Assembly: GCF_010729665.1 (NCBI RefSeq)
Contig: NZ_AP022610.1
Location: 3,286,001 to 3,350,000 of the forward strand
From: Mycolicibacterium madagascariense
Lineage (GTDB): Bacteria; Actinomycetota; Actinomycetes; Mycobacteriales; Mycobacteriaceae
Direction: 5' to 3'
Length of the DNA: 64,000 bases
Both the position numbers and the translations under genes were made by a program. Shown piece by piece: positions 17,134-25,750 of the stretch (position 1 is its first letter; every line of letters begins with the position of its first letter). A model generated the notes under the pieces. It was not told where the DNA came from. It made no database searches and saw only the letters and a list, made by a program, of their open reading frames with translations.

Positions 17134-18096
17134 TCATTCGACCAACGACGCGGCACGGGGGTGGCCGAAGAGGCCCGGGAGGCCCCCGCTGGCCAGGAAG
17201 ACCACCTCGTCGGCCGCGCCGATGGTGCCGTCCTCGATCTCGGCGACCAGTCCCGCCAGTGCCCGTGCGGTGTACGTCGGATCCAGCACCAGACCTTCGG
17301 TACGCGCGGCGAGACGCAGCGCCTCGGCCGCCGTGGCAGTCAGGGCCTCATACCCCGATCCGACCTGATCTTCGCGGATGCGGAGGTCCTCGGCCACCGT
17401 GCTCTCGCCCATGTCGGCGAGCAGGGCGGCGACCTGCGCGCGGGCATCGGGGACGGCGCCGGTGTGCACTCCCAGCACGCGGTGGGCACCGAGCGCGGCG
17501 ACCAGGCCGGCCATGGTGCCGCCCGAGCCGACCGCGCACACCACGTGGGCGCAGTCGGGACGCTGCCCGGCGATCTCGCGTCCAGCGAGCCGATAGCCTT
17601 GCGCGCCAACGGCATTGGACCCACCGAAGGGAATGATGACCGGATGCCGACCCTGCTCGCGTAGCTCGTCGGCGGTGCTGGCGGCGGCGGCCCCCAGCGC
17701 CTCGTGGCCGCCGGCCACGTCACCGGTCCAGACGATCGTGGCGCCGAGCAGACCGTCGAGCAGCAGGTTGCCCTGCACGCCCGAGGCCGGCGCACCCGGG
17801 AAGACCAACACGGCGCGCAGGCCGAGCCGAGCCGCGGCAGCCGCGGTCAGGCGGGCGTGATTGGACTGCGGCGCGCCGGTGGTGACGACGGTGTCGGCGC
17901 CCTCCGCCAGCGCGGCGGCCAGCGTCCACTCCAGCTTGCGAATCTTGTTGCCGCCGGCGGCGAGCCCGGTGAGATCGTCGCGCTTGAGCCACAGACCGTC
18001 GGCCCGCAGGCCGATCTCGGCTGCCAACCGGGGTGCGGCTTCCATCGGCGTCGGCCAGCTGGCCAGCGCCACCCGATCGGTGGGTGGAGTGCTCAT
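17134..18096 (-). CDS. D-cysteine desulfhydrase / ACC deaminase-family PLP enzyme
   Basis: A 320-residue fold-type II PLP enzyme. The PLP lysine is Lys51 in AAGGNKIRKLEW, followed by TTGAPQSNHARLTA, and the phosphate-binding GSGGTMAG lies near residue 185, all typical of the D-cysteine desulfhydrase/ACC deaminase group. It would convert D-cysteine to pyruvate, ammonia and sulfide, or deaminate a related amino acid. ATG 18096 has a GAGGAG site 6 bases upstream; the open frame beyond it lacks family similarity. Strong hairpins follow the gene. Confidence 0.8.
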   Translation of the reverse strand: MSTPPTDRVALASWPTPMEAAPRLAAEIGLRADGLWLKRDDLTGLAAGGNKIRKLEWTLAAALAEGADTVVTTGAPQSNHARLTAAAAARLGLRAVLVFPGAPASGVQGNLLLDGLLGATIVWTGDVAGGHEALGAAAASTADELREQGRHPVIIPFGGSNAVGAQGYRLAGREIAGQRPDCAHVVCAVGSGGTMAGLVAALGAHRVLGVHTGAVPDARAQVAALLADMGESTVAEDLRIREDQVGSGYEALTATAAEALRLAARTEGLVLDPTYTARALAGLVAEIEDGTIGAADEVVFLASGGLPGLFGHPRAASLVE

Positions 18097-18742
18097 CGAC
18101 GATCTCCTCAGGGGAATGGGCGCCTCGCGTGGGCGGCCCCGATGGAGTCCCCCGTGACGCCGATGGTCTCCCATGCGTCGCGTTCCGCCAAGCGGGCGCC
18201 CACCGACCTGCTGGAGCCGGGGCGACGGTCCTCGGGATCGCGACCGTCGACGGATGCCGCGCCCGGCTCCCGGGGCCACCATTGGACAATGGCAAACATA
18301 CCGTCAGTAGGTTGCGGAGGCCGATCCGATGACAGGCCGCCTCGGGACGTGCGACGGGTGCTCCTGGCCGGTCGGCTCCGGCGTGACAGCTACGGGCCTA
18401 CATGCCACCGATGCCGGGCGTGTCTCCCGTGCGCGGTATTGGGCGATCGACGTCGCCGAGTCGCGGAGAAACAAAGTTAGATCTGCCACGGTGTATGGCG
18501 CACTTCGCTAACCAGAACGCGACCGACCTCACCTCGGCGTGGTTGCAAAAGCAATCATCGACCGCTCTCCAGCAAATTTCATATCGCCGAAGAAACGGTG
18601 GTCACCGGGTAGTTGCCAGTGCAACCACCAACGATCTCCAAGGTATTGTGCAGTTTGCTAGTGAGATCGTGTGGCTAACCTATCTCGCACTAGGGCGTTC
18701 GGCTCGCAGACGGTAGGCCATCCGACGACGGAAAGGCAGCAC
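18097..18742. other. Long intergenic region with two TTGC-N4-GCAA dyads
   Basis: 646 bases with no convincing gene; the right half is clearly less GC-rich than its surroundings. Two similar dyads occur: TTGC-AAAA-GCAA at 18543-18554 and GTTGC-CAGT-GCAAC at 18612-18625, with centres 70 bases apart (about seven helical turns). They lie upstream of the oxygenase gene at 18743 and could be operator sites. A TTGCTA/TAACCT pair (18655-18660 and 18676-18681) is a weak promoter candidate. Confidence 0.45.
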
Positions 18743-19582
18743 ATGGTGACGCACGACGTTCACGGTCTTGGCGAATTCTCACCGAGGTGGCTCGCCGATC
18801 AACTCGACGACCGCGGTCTGGTGCGCTTGCAGGACGTGTTCTCTGCAGAGTGGCTCGACGCCATGCGCACGATGGTGGTGGACTACATCGCCGCCAACGG
18901 CGACCGCGACTTCTACCTCGACCGCGCCGATCAGGAGGTCGGCTCACCGGCGCACCGATTGACGTCCGACCCCGCGGTTCGCCGGCTTTTCGCAGAGACC
19001 GCCAATCTCCGTCGGCCCCATGTCGATTCGGCGGATGCACCGATGCGGTGTTCGATGCTGGTGCGCACCGGCACGGTTCGCAAGGCCCCCTCACACCTGT
19101 TTCACTACGACCCCTGCGTCCTGACCATGATCGTGCCGATCTTCATTCCGCAGGGCCCCTTGGGCACCTGCGGCGAGCTGGCCGCCTTCGGAAACACACG
19201 ACCGTTCCGTCGCTTCCATGCGACGCACCTCGCCGACGTGCTGCTGACGCACAACCGTTGGTATCGGCGCCACACCACGAAGAGGGTGCACGACGCCCCC
19301 GAGAAGTACGTCGTCCCACTGCAACCCGGTGATGCATATCTGTTCTGGGGCTACCGCACCTATCACGGCAACCTCGGGTGCGCGCCAGGCGTGCTGCGCA
19401 CGACCCTGGTCCTGAAGTTCGGGGCCGTGCATCCCGCGGATGGTTGGCTGTCGAAGGTGGCGTGGCGATTCAGCCGGAGTCGACGCGACATGCAGCGCTT
19501 CCAGGGCCGCTCCGCGCTGCCCCGAAGAGCAGCTGACGACGTCGCCAGCCCGAGCCGGGAGGTTCCCGTCGCCCGACGCTAG
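18743..19582 (+). CDS. Phytanoyl-CoA dioxygenase-like Fe(II)/2-oxoglutarate oxygenase
   Basis: A 279-residue protein with the iron facial triad and co-substrate Arg of the 2OG oxygenases: His121-x-Asp123 (FHYDP), distal His208 (RTYHGN) and Arg219. The spacing fits the PhyH-like group. It probably hydroxylates a small hydrophobic or amino-acid-derived substrate. ATG 18743 follows a GGAAAGGC site; an in-frame start at 18671 lies inside the likely promoter. A basic C-terminal tail (from about residue 235) is not part of the fold. It stands upstream of the TCGATA-regulated island and may be functionally separate. Confidence 0.65.
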   Translation: MVTHDVHGLGEFSPRWLADQLDDRGLVRLQDVFSAEWLDAMRTMVVDYIAANGDRDFYLDRADQEVGSPAHRLTSDPAVRRLFAETANLRRPHVDSADAPMRCSMLVRTGTVRKAPSHLFHYDPCVLTMIVPIFIPQGPLGTCGELAAFGNTRPFRRFHATHLADVLLTHNRWYRRHTTKRVHDAPEKYVVPLQPGDAYLFWGYRTYHGNLGCAPGVLRTTLVLKFGAVHPADGWLSKVAWRFSRSRRDMQRFQGRSALPRRAADDVASPSREVPVARR

Positions 19583-19636
19583 GGCACGATGACCCCCGGG
19601 CGTCCGGTCCCGCCGTCGAGCTCGTCGAAGCGCGTG

Positions 19637-19651
19637 TCGATACAGTATCGA
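19637..19651. promoter_or_regulatory. TCGATA palindrome, site 1
   Basis: A perfect 15-bp palindrome, TCGATAC-A-GTATCGA, 29 bases before the start of the D-2-hydroxyacid dehydrogenase gene. The same TCGATA-N3-TATCGA pattern recurs at 24082 and, with one mismatch, at 24150. Confidence 0.65.
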
Positions 19652-19679
19652 TGATCTCGGCCGGCGAAGGGAACGCACC

Positions 19680-20645
19680 ATGGGGCGCGACGTCAAGGTC
19701 CTGGTACTCCTGGAGCCCGACCCCGAGCTGCCCCCGCCGCCGCTCGACCTCCTCCCCGCCGACGTCGACGTCGTTCAGGTGGGACCAACGCCCAGCGACG
19801 AGGAGTTGGCCGGTGCGACGGTGTTGTACGTCTGGGATCACCGGTTCGCCGATCTCGGCCCGATCCTGCGCCGCACGACTCAGTTGCAGTGGGTACACGC
19901 CGCCTCGATCGGCGTGAATCGGTTGATGTGCCCGGAGTTGTCGGCCGTGACCCTGACGAATTCGCGCGGAGTGTTCGACACGTCCATCAGCGAATGGGTC
20001 CTGGCCGCGGTGCTCGCTCACGTGAAGGACCTTCGGGAGACGTGGCGGCTGCAGACCGAGACCACCTGGACCTACCGCACCACGGGCCGGCTCGCCGGTA
20101 CCCGGGCGGCGGTCGTGGGAACGGGCTCGATCGGGCGAGCCATCGCAGACCGCTTGTCCCGTCTGGACGTTCGGGTCACGTTGGTGGGCCGTCGCCCGGG
20201 TGAGGACCCCACGTTCGGGACGGTCCACGGTTCCGACGACCTCGTCTCGATCGCTGCCGCCGTCGATCTGCTCGTGCTGGCCGTCCCGCTCACGCCAGGG
20301 ACCACGGCCCTGGTGGACGCCGAAGTGCTTGGCGCGCTTGGCCCTCGAGGCCTCGTCGTCAACGTGGGACGGGGGCCCACGATCGTCGAGTCCGACCTCG
20401 TCGACGCGCTGCGGAACGGGACGATCGCCGCGGCGGCACTGGACGTCTTCGACGTCGAACCGCTGCCCGCCGACTCCCCGCTGTGGGCCATGCCGAACGT
20501 CCTGGTGTCGCCTCACATGTCCGGTGACTACCGCGGTTTCGAGGTCGACATGATGGACGTGTTCACCGACAACCTCGAACGGTGGCGGCGCGGTAACTCA
20601 CTGCGCAACGTCGTCGATCCCGCGGCGGGCTACGTGCCGCAGTGA
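19680..20645 (+). CDS. D-2-hydroxyacid dehydrogenase (NAD-dependent)
   Basis: A 321-residue cytosolic oxidoreductase that interconverts a 2-oxoacid and a D-2-hydroxyacid. The NAD-binding Rossmann motif is VGTGSIG (about residues 144-150). Catalytic Arg (NVGRGPTIVE), Glu (DVFDVEPLP) and His (VSPHMSGDY) are all present in the expected order. The start ATG lies 29 bases after a perfect TCGATAC palindrome that matches sites in the 24-kb promoter region, so it is probably co-regulated with the permease/creatininase cluster although that lies 3.5 kb away. Confidence 0.85.
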   Translation: MGRDVKVLVLLEPDPELPPPPLDLLPADVDVVQVGPTPSDEELAGATVLYVWDHRFADLGPILRRTTQLQWVHAASIGVNRLMCPELSAVTLTNSRGVFDTSISEWVLAAVLAHVKDLRETWRLQTETTWTYRTTGRLAGTRAAVVGTGSIGRAIADRLSRLDVRVTLVGRRPGEDPTFGTVHGSDDLVSIAAAVDLLVLAVPLTPGTTALVDAEVLGALGPRGLVVNVGRGPTIVESDLVDALRNGTIAAAALDVFDVEPLPADSPLWAMPNVLVSPHMSGDYRGFEVDMMDVFTDNLERWRRGNSLRNVVDPAAGYVPQ

Positions 20646-20667
20646 CGTTTGGCTCGGACGGTCGCCG

Positions 20668-21453
20668 TCAGCTGACCTGCTCGACCGGCTCGTACCAGCG
20701 CTTGCGGACACCGATCTTCGCGCGCAGTCGCCAGCGACGCGTCTTGGGCGCCTCGGCGAGCGCAGTCCGCAACGCCTCGATCCGGGCCTGGACGCGGCCC
20801 CTCACCTCGGCGTCGATCCCGGGTCGCTCCACCCAGGCGTGCAGCGACGCGAGATTCTGATCCGCGGTATACCAGAAGCCCCAGTCATCGCAGAGCACGT
20901 CCAGGATGCGATCGAGATCGATTGCCGCAGAACCGTTTCGAACGACGGCGTGCTCACCGAACAGGACGGTGAGGTCGATCAGATCGTTGGTGGTGATCTC
21001 GTGGATCTGCAGTTTGGACAGCACCAGATCGGCCACGGGGACGCACGGGTCGGCCAGTTCGAGCCGGTGCAGGAACTTGATGGAGTGCGCCATCACCAGG
21101 GTGTCCATGAAGACGTCGATCTTGATGCCCGTGTCGGGATGTCCGAAGATCTGCCGCTTGATCCCCCACTCGCGCAGCCCCCGCGCAGCCGGGTCGGCCT
21201 GGTAGCCCTGTGCCTGGAAGAACGCGTCGATCAGCTGGTGGTCGCGGTCGCGGCCCCAGAAGTCGATGTCGTAGAACGGGCGTCGTCCGAGATCGCCCAT
21301 CAGCGGGCGGTGCTGGGCGCAGTGCAGGTGTACGGCAACGGACCCGGTGATCCGCAGCAGCAGGGACTGCGCCGCCGCGGCGTCGACGAGGCGGGTCGCC
21401 TCGCCGGGTATTCGGGCGGCCCGATCCCGCGTCGCGGCGTCGGTGCCGTCCAC
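20668..21453 (-). CDS. Nucleotidyltransferase-like protein, unknown function
   Basis: A 261-residue soluble protein. A FYDIDFWGRD segment and, later, GIKIDVFMDTLVM give the spaced carboxylates of the DNA-polymerase-beta-type nucleotidyltransferase fold, similar to proteins annotated as AbiEii-like or DUF6036-type. The expected upstream Gly-Ser of the fold is not clear. Its GTG start (21453) shares one base with the stop of the APC permease (TAGTG), so the two are translationally coupled and its role is probably tied to the permease operon. No toxin partner is seen, so a toxin-antitoxin call is not supported. Confidence 0.55.
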   Translation of the reverse strand: MDGTDAATRDRAARIPGEATRLVDAAAAQSLLLRITGSVAVHLHCAQHRPLMGDLGRRPFYDIDFWGRDRDHQLIDAFFQAQGYQADPAARGLREWGIKRQIFGHPDTGIKIDVFMDTLVMAHSIKFLHRLELADPCVPVADLVLSKLQIHEITTNDLIDLTVLFGEHAVVRNGSAAIDLDRILDVLCDDWGFWYTADQNLASLHAWVERPGIDAEVRGRVQARIEALRTALAEAPKTRRWRLRAKIGVRKRWYEPVEQVS

Positions 21454-23048
21454 TATTCGACCGGGATCTCGTCGAACTGACCCTTCAGATCCGCACCCTG
21501 CCGAGCGCGGTAGATCCGGAAGGCGGCATACCAGGTCAGTGCGAACACGGTCACGGCGATCGTCATGACCTCCGAGAGATGGTTGTTGGCACCGTAGTTC
21601 ACGTCGACCAGCAGTCGGTAGAAGACGAACACGACGCAGACCAGTGCCACGACGCCGATGATCGAGATCACCGGAATCTTGGCGATGCGGTAGGCGACCG
21701 CCGAGGAGTCGAATTCGCGCTTGCGGCGGAACGGAAAGATGATCGCCGCAAGGCATACGCCCATGAACGGAATGCATTGTCCGAGAAAGCCACCGAGCAC
21801 CAGGATCGAGCTGGTGAAGGCGTAGAGGCATACCCAGACGAGGGCGATCCCGGCCGACAGCGCCAGCGCCCAGGTCGGGGTGTGGAACTTCGCCGACACC
21901 GAGGAGAACCACTTGGGGGCCATGCCGTCGAGCGACCAGGCCAGCATGCTGCGGGTCGAGACGATCAGCGAGCTCGCGCCGACGAAGAACAGCAGCGAGA
22001 GCACCCACAGACTGTTGACGACGGTGAGGATCGGATTGCCGCCGGCGATGCCGGTGTACAGGTTGACGTACGGAGAGGCGTTCAGGGGGAACTGGTCGGG
22101 GGTGACCTGTGTCGAGGCCAGCATGAAGTCGCTCCCGAAGGCCATGCGGTAGAGGAACATCAGCAGCATCATGGCGCCGCCCATCGTGACGATGGCCAGC
22201 GTCATTCCGCGCAGCTGGCTGCGCTGCCCGTCCTTGACCTCGCCGCCGAAGCTGACCGACAACACCGCGAACCAGAGGGAGAACGCCGGCCATGCCGCGT
22301 AGAACGCGGTCTGCGACAGGCTGAACGGGTGATGGGTCTCGCCGCCGGCCTTGATGACGTTGTCGTAGGCGCCGGCCCCGGCCGCCGCATCGAATTCGTG
22401 GTGGAAGTTCAAGACGCCGGTCGCCGCCAATGCCAGGGTGATGAAGGTGACCACCAGGCTGACCGCGGTGACGTAGCTGGCCCAACGTTGGACCTTGAAG
22501 TAGAGGCCCGCCCCGCGGTACTGCACCAGCGAGAACACGCCGATCACCAGCAGGCCACCCAGGAACAGGCCCCACTTGCCTGCGAAGAAGTTGCCCGCGT
22601 CGACCAGTCCCTGGTCATGCTCTTGGAAGCCAAGCGAACTCAGCATCGGCGCGATCCCGAACTTGGCGAGGAACGCCCCGTTGACGCCGGTGTAGAAGAG
22701 CTGCCAGAAGACCAGGGACATGCTCAGCACGATGCCCGCGACGGGATGCAGGATTCGCGACATGAACACGTAGTCCCCACCCGAGCGCGGATAGACCATG
22801 CTCAGCAGGGCGTAGCAGCCGGCGATGAAGAGCCCGGCGACGGTGGCGATGAGGGTGGCCAGTTCCATCGACGCGCCCGGATAGAACGTCCAGGACGAGA
22901 CGATGAAGATGATGTAGCCGAGCGCGATCTGCTGCCAGCCGTAGAACATCACGTCGTCGGTGCGGACCTGTCGGACCAGGCCGGAACTGGCGCGCGTGAA
23001 TACGCCTGGCGCACTGGGGATCTTGGTGTTGAACGTGGGTGCAGCCAT
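21453..23048 (-). CDS. APC-superfamily amino acid/amine permease
   Basis: A 531-residue permease with about 12-13 membrane segments. The first segments carry the APC pattern (QIALGYIIFIVSSW, then YPRSGGDYVFMSRIL with the conserved GGDY). It likely imports an amino acid, amine or amide. It is the middle gene of a minus-strand operon: metallophosphoesterase (5-base gap) - permease - nucleotidyltransferase-like. The operon promoter faces the creatininase operon and contains two TCGATA palindromes. Confidence 0.8.
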   Translation of the reverse strand: MAAPTFNTKIPSAPGVFTRASSGLVRQVRTDDVMFYGWQQIALGYIIFIVSSWTFYPGASMELATLIATVAGLFIAGCYALLSMVYPRSGGDYVFMSRILHPVAGIVLSMSLVFWQLFYTGVNGAFLAKFGIAPMLSSLGFQEHDQGLVDAGNFFAGKWGLFLGGLLVIGVFSLVQYRGAGLYFKVQRWASYVTAVSLVVTFITLALAATGVLNFHHEFDAAAGAGAYDNVIKAGGETHHPFSLSQTAFYAAWPAFSLWFAVLSVSFGGEVKDGQRSQLRGMTLAIVTMGGAMMLLMFLYRMAFGSDFMLASTQVTPDQFPLNASPYVNLYTGIAGGNPILTVVNSLWVLSLLFFVGASSLIVSTRSMLAWSLDGMAPKWFSSVSAKFHTPTWALALSAGIALVWVCLYAFTSSILVLGGFLGQCIPFMGVCLAAIIFPFRRKREFDSSAVAYRIAKIPVISIIGVVALVCVVFVFYRLLVDVNYGANNHLSEVMTIAVTVFALTWYAAFRIYRARQGADLKGQFDEIPVE

Positions 23049-23053
23049 GGCGT

Positions 23054-24010
23054 TCAGCCCCTTACGAGGTGGGTGTTGAGGAGGCCGTGTCGCTCGTCGA
23101 CGTCGATGAGGAGACCGCCCAGGATTCCTTCTCCGTACTCGCTGCCCGGGTTGCCGATCGGCACCCCGTTCAGCTCACGCACACCCCGGGATTCGTGGAT
23201 GTGCCCGTGCAGCCCCAGCATCGGCGTGTAGGTCGCGATGGCGTCGCGGGTGGCGGTGCTGCCGACGGGCACCATGTGCGGCCCGCCGGAGGTCACCACC
23301 GCGCGCAGGTCGTCGCTGAGTTGCGGCGCGTAGTCCAGGCCCGAGTCATGCGGGGGCACATGGAGATTCATGATCGTCCTACCCGGGTCGGCCACCTCGG
23401 CCATGACTTCGTCGATGCGCTTGCCCAGCTCCTCCTCGGAGACGTCGCGCGGGCAGGCCCACGGCGTGACGTTGCCGTAGCCCATCCCCATGATCTGATA
23501 GCCGCCACCGAGGTCGACGACCGTGCCATTGGGGTCCTCGATCAGGCTCGAGCGGGCCAGCATGTCGTCGACCTCGAAGTAGTCGTCGTTCCCGCCGCTG
23601 ATCAGGATGCGGACGCCGGTGCCTGCCAGCCGGTCCTCGGCCATGTCGATCCAGCGCTCGACGCGCTTGAGGATCAGCGAATGGAATAGCGCGTCGGTCT
23701 TGTCCTGGTCGGCGGCGTAGACGGCGTACTCGTCGGGGGTGGTGAGGAAGGCGTACTCACCGGCGTCGGCGATCATCCCCAGCAGGTGCTCGAGCTGAGC
23801 CCCCGCGCTGACCTTGCGTTCGATTCCGGCGAAGCGGGCCTTGTACTTCCCACGCTTGTACTCGATGACCGGGACGATGAACTTCCCGGTGATGTCGCCG
23901 CCGATGACGATGGTGTCGGCCTCGTAATGCTTGGGCGTGGCCAGGAACTTCTTCCAACATCGCTCGCTGCCGTGGATGTCGCTGCAGAAGTACATCCGCA
24001 TCGCTGGCAC
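23054..24010 (-). CDS. Calcineurin-like metallophosphoesterase
   Basis: A 318-residue protein with the five metallophosphoesterase motifs in order: SDIHGS, GGDITGK, SGGNDDYF (a GNHD variant with Asp in place of His), NLHVPPHDSGLD, and GLHGHIHES. It therefore should hydrolyse phosphomonoesters or phosphodiesters with two metal ions. It leads an operon with an APC permease. An N-terminal MPAM leaves a second possible ATG at 24001. The GNHD variant is noteworthy because the motif His normally helps protonate the leaving group. Confidence 0.8.
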   Translation of the reverse strand: MPAMRMYFCSDIHGSERCWKKFLATPKHYEADTIVIGGDITGKFIVPVIEYKRGKYKARFAGIERKVSAGAQLEHLLGMIADAGEYAFLTTPDEYAVYAADQDKTDALFHSLILKRVERWIDMAEDRLAGTGVRILISGGNDDYFEVDDMLARSSLIEDPNGTVVDLGGGYQIMGMGYGNVTPWACPRDVSEEELGKRIDEVMAEVADPGRTIMNLHVPPHDSGLDYAPQLSDDLRAVVTSGGPHMVPVGSTATRDAIATYTPMLGLHGHIHESRGVRELNGVPIGNPGSEYGEGILGGLLIDVDERHGLLNTHLVRG

Positions 24011-24081
24011 CTCCCGGGGTGACTGTCGTCCGATGGCTCGAAGCTATGGGCTACGTGTTTCGTGGGCGATAAATGAGCGTG

Positions 24082-24096
24082 TCGATAACGTATCGA
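24082..24096. promoter_or_regulatory. TCGATA palindrome, site 2
   Basis: TCGATA-ACG-TATCGA, a perfect 6-bp inverted repeat around 3 bases, in the 194-bp divergent promoter region between the metallophosphoesterase operon (start 24010) and the creatininase operon (start 24205). Confidence 0.65.
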
Positions 24097-24149
24097 AAAT
24101 GTCGTGATCGTCTCTTCGTGCTATCAATTGACCACAGGAAAAACACAAG

Positions 24150-24164
24150 TCGATACGTCATCGA
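24150..24164. promoter_or_regulatory. TCGATA palindrome, site 3 (one mismatch)
   Basis: TCGATACGTCATCGA: TCGAT and ATCGA arms around 5 bases, one base off the consensus of the other two sites. It is 68 bases (about 6.5 turns) from site 2 and 41 bases before the creatininase start. Confidence 0.5.
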
Positions 24165-24204
24165 TTTGGCACGCGATTTCCTACCGACGAACGTGGAGGC
24201 AGCG

Positions 24205-25038
24205 GTGAACGAGGACAGGATGAGTCCGGTGGTCGGGGCGGGCACCGTCGAGTACGAGTGGATGACCTGGCCGGAGATCGCCGCCGCCGCAGCCGCCAAT
24301 GCACCGGTCGTCATCGCCGTCGGATCGACCGAACAGCACGGACCGCACCTGCCCGTCAGCGCCGACTGGGTGGTCCCCCAGGCGCTGCTGCGCCTCGCTG
24401 CGCAGCGGCGTTCGTTCGTCGTGGGGCCACCGGTACGCCTGGGCTACCGCTCGCGACCGGCCAGCGGGGGTGGCCAACAATTCCCCGGCACCCTGTCACT
24501 GCGCGCCACGACCTTCATCGCGATGCTCGAGGATCTGCTGGAGGAACTGATTCGCACCGGATTTCGTCGAATCGTGTTGTACAGCTGGCACTTCGAGAAC
24601 GCCAACTTCGTCTACGAACCGGCCTACCTGGTGTCGGGGCGCTGTCCCGACGTGAAGATCGTCGTGGTCGAAAACGGCATGCCCGACTTCGCCGACGCCG
24701 ATCTGGACGTGCTGTTCCCCGACGGCTTCCCCGGCCTGGCCCTCGAACACGCCGCGGTCATCGAGACCTCGCTGTTCGAATACCTGCGACCGGCCACGGT
24801 CCGGATGGACCGCATCGTCGACGACGCGCCGGCCCGGCACGTGCCGTGGGACGTCCTTCCGATCGACCCGTCGATGTCGACCCCCACCGGCGTCCTCGCC
24901 TCGGCGACCCAGGCCACGGTGGCGAAGGGCGAATTGCTGACCGAACGGATCGTGGACCACATCGTCTCGATTCTGGACGGCGAGTTCCCGGCGCTCGATC
25001 GCGCGTCGATGCTGTTGTCGACCGACGAGGGCCGCTGA
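24205..25038 (+). CDS. Creatininase-family amidohydrolase
   Basis: A 277-residue metal-dependent amidohydrolase. The family signature STEQHGPHLPVSADW (about residues 37-51) supplies Glu, two His and Asp metal ligands, followed by GGGQQFPGTLS and the YSWHFENANFV segment. Members open amide rings such as creatinine, or trim peptides (MftE). The absence of mycofactocin genes argues for small-molecule catabolism. GTG 24205 has a GGAGG site 5 bases upstream; an in-frame ATG at 24073 lies inside the operator region. It is followed after 1 base by an SDR. Confidence 0.75.
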   Translation: MNEDRMSPVVGAGTVEYEWMTWPEIAAAAAANAPVVIAVGSTEQHGPHLPVSADWVVPQALLRLAAQRRSFVVGPPVRLGYRSRPASGGGQQFPGTLSLRATTFIAMLEDLLEELIRTGFRRIVLYSWHFENANFVYEPAYLVSGRCPDVKIVVVENGMPDFADADLDVLFPDGFPGLALEHAAVIETSLFEYLRPATVRMDRIVDDAPARHVPWDVLPIDPSMSTPTGVLASATQATVAKGELLTERIVDHIVSILDGEFPALDRASMLLSTDEGR

Positions 25039-25039
25039 C

Positions 25040-25750
25040 GTGCCGGGCACCGCGTTGGTCACCGGGGCTGCGAGCGGCATCGGCCGCGCCACCGCCCACG
25101 CCCTCGCCGCTCGGGGCTACGTCGTCGCGGTCAACCACCTCGACCGCGCCGTCGAGGCCAAGCAGGTGGCCAACGACGTCGGCGGCATCGCCTATGACGC
25201 CGACGTCTCCGACGTCACCGCGGTCGCGGCGATGGTCCAGGCCGCCGAAGCCGACCTGGGCCCTCTCGACGTGGCGGTGGCCTGTGCCGGCTTCGACGTC
25301 GACGTGCCGCTGGCGGACGTGACGCCCGAACTGTGGGACCGCAGCCTGGCGGTCATCCTCGGGGGCTGTGCGAGCGTCATCGCCACCGTGGGCCCCCGCA
25401 TGCGGGCCCGTCGTCGCGGCTCGATCGTCGCCATCTCCTCCGAACTGGCCCTGCTCGGAGACGAGGACCACGTGCACTACGTGACCGCGAAGTCCGCGAT
25501 CCTCGGCCTGGTCCGCTCGGTGGCCCGCGAGTACGGTCCAGACCAGGTGCGCGTCAACGCCATCTGCCCCGGGCCGACCGACACCGAGATGCTGACCGAA
25601 CGGTGGCGCGCCGAGGACTACCGGCTCGGCATCCCACTCCAAAGATTCGGTACGCCAGCCGAATTGGCCCGTGCCATCGTCGACGTCGCGGAATGGACGT
25701 GGCTGACGGGTCAGGTGGTCTCACCCAACGGCGGGGTGGTCATCCAGTGA
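25040..25750 (+). CDS. SDR-family oxidoreductase (first of pair)
   Basis: A 236-residue short-chain dehydrogenase. TGAASGIG at the N-terminus binds NAD(P); the catalytic Ser lies in AISSELALL and the YxxxK motif is YVTAK. CPGPTDTEM and the terminal NGGVVIQ are typical of classical SDRs. It starts at GTG 25040, one base after the creatininase stop, and overlaps the next SDR by 4 bases (GTGA). It probably oxidises or reduces an alcohol/ketone produced in the creatininase pathway. Confidence 0.85.
   Translation: MPGTALVTGAASGIGRATAHALAARGYVVAVNHLDRAVEAKQVANDVGGIAYDADVSDVTAVAAMVQAAEADLGPLDVAVACAGFDVDVPLADVTPELWDRSLAVILGGCASVIATVGPRMRARRRGSIVAISSELALLGDEDHVHYVTAKSAILGLVRSVAREYGPDQVRVNAICPGPTDTEMLTERWRAEDYRLGIPLQRFGTPAELARAIVDVAEWTWLTGQVVSPNGGVVIQ

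Noticed and set aside
20668..21453. AbiEii-type toxin of a toxin-antitoxin or abortive-infection pair
   Set aside because: No antitoxin-like gene is adjacent; it is translationally coupled to a permease, and the fold call itself is only moderate.
20668..22575. A 635-codon version of the nucleotidyltransferase-like gene extending into the permease
   Set aside because: The N-terminal 370 codons overlap the permease in another frame and look random; the TAGTG overlap gives a clean start at 21453.
21579..23231. A 550-codon plus-strand open frame opposite the APC permease and metallophosphoesterase genes
   Set aside because: It is a GC-driven antisense shadow: no recognisable domain, biased Arg/Gln/Asp/Gly composition, and the minus-strand genes have clear motifs.
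24205..25038. MftE of a mycofactocin cluster
   Set aside because: The creatininase-family protein has no mftA, mftB, mftC or mftD near it and lies with a permease and SDRs in a different arrangement.
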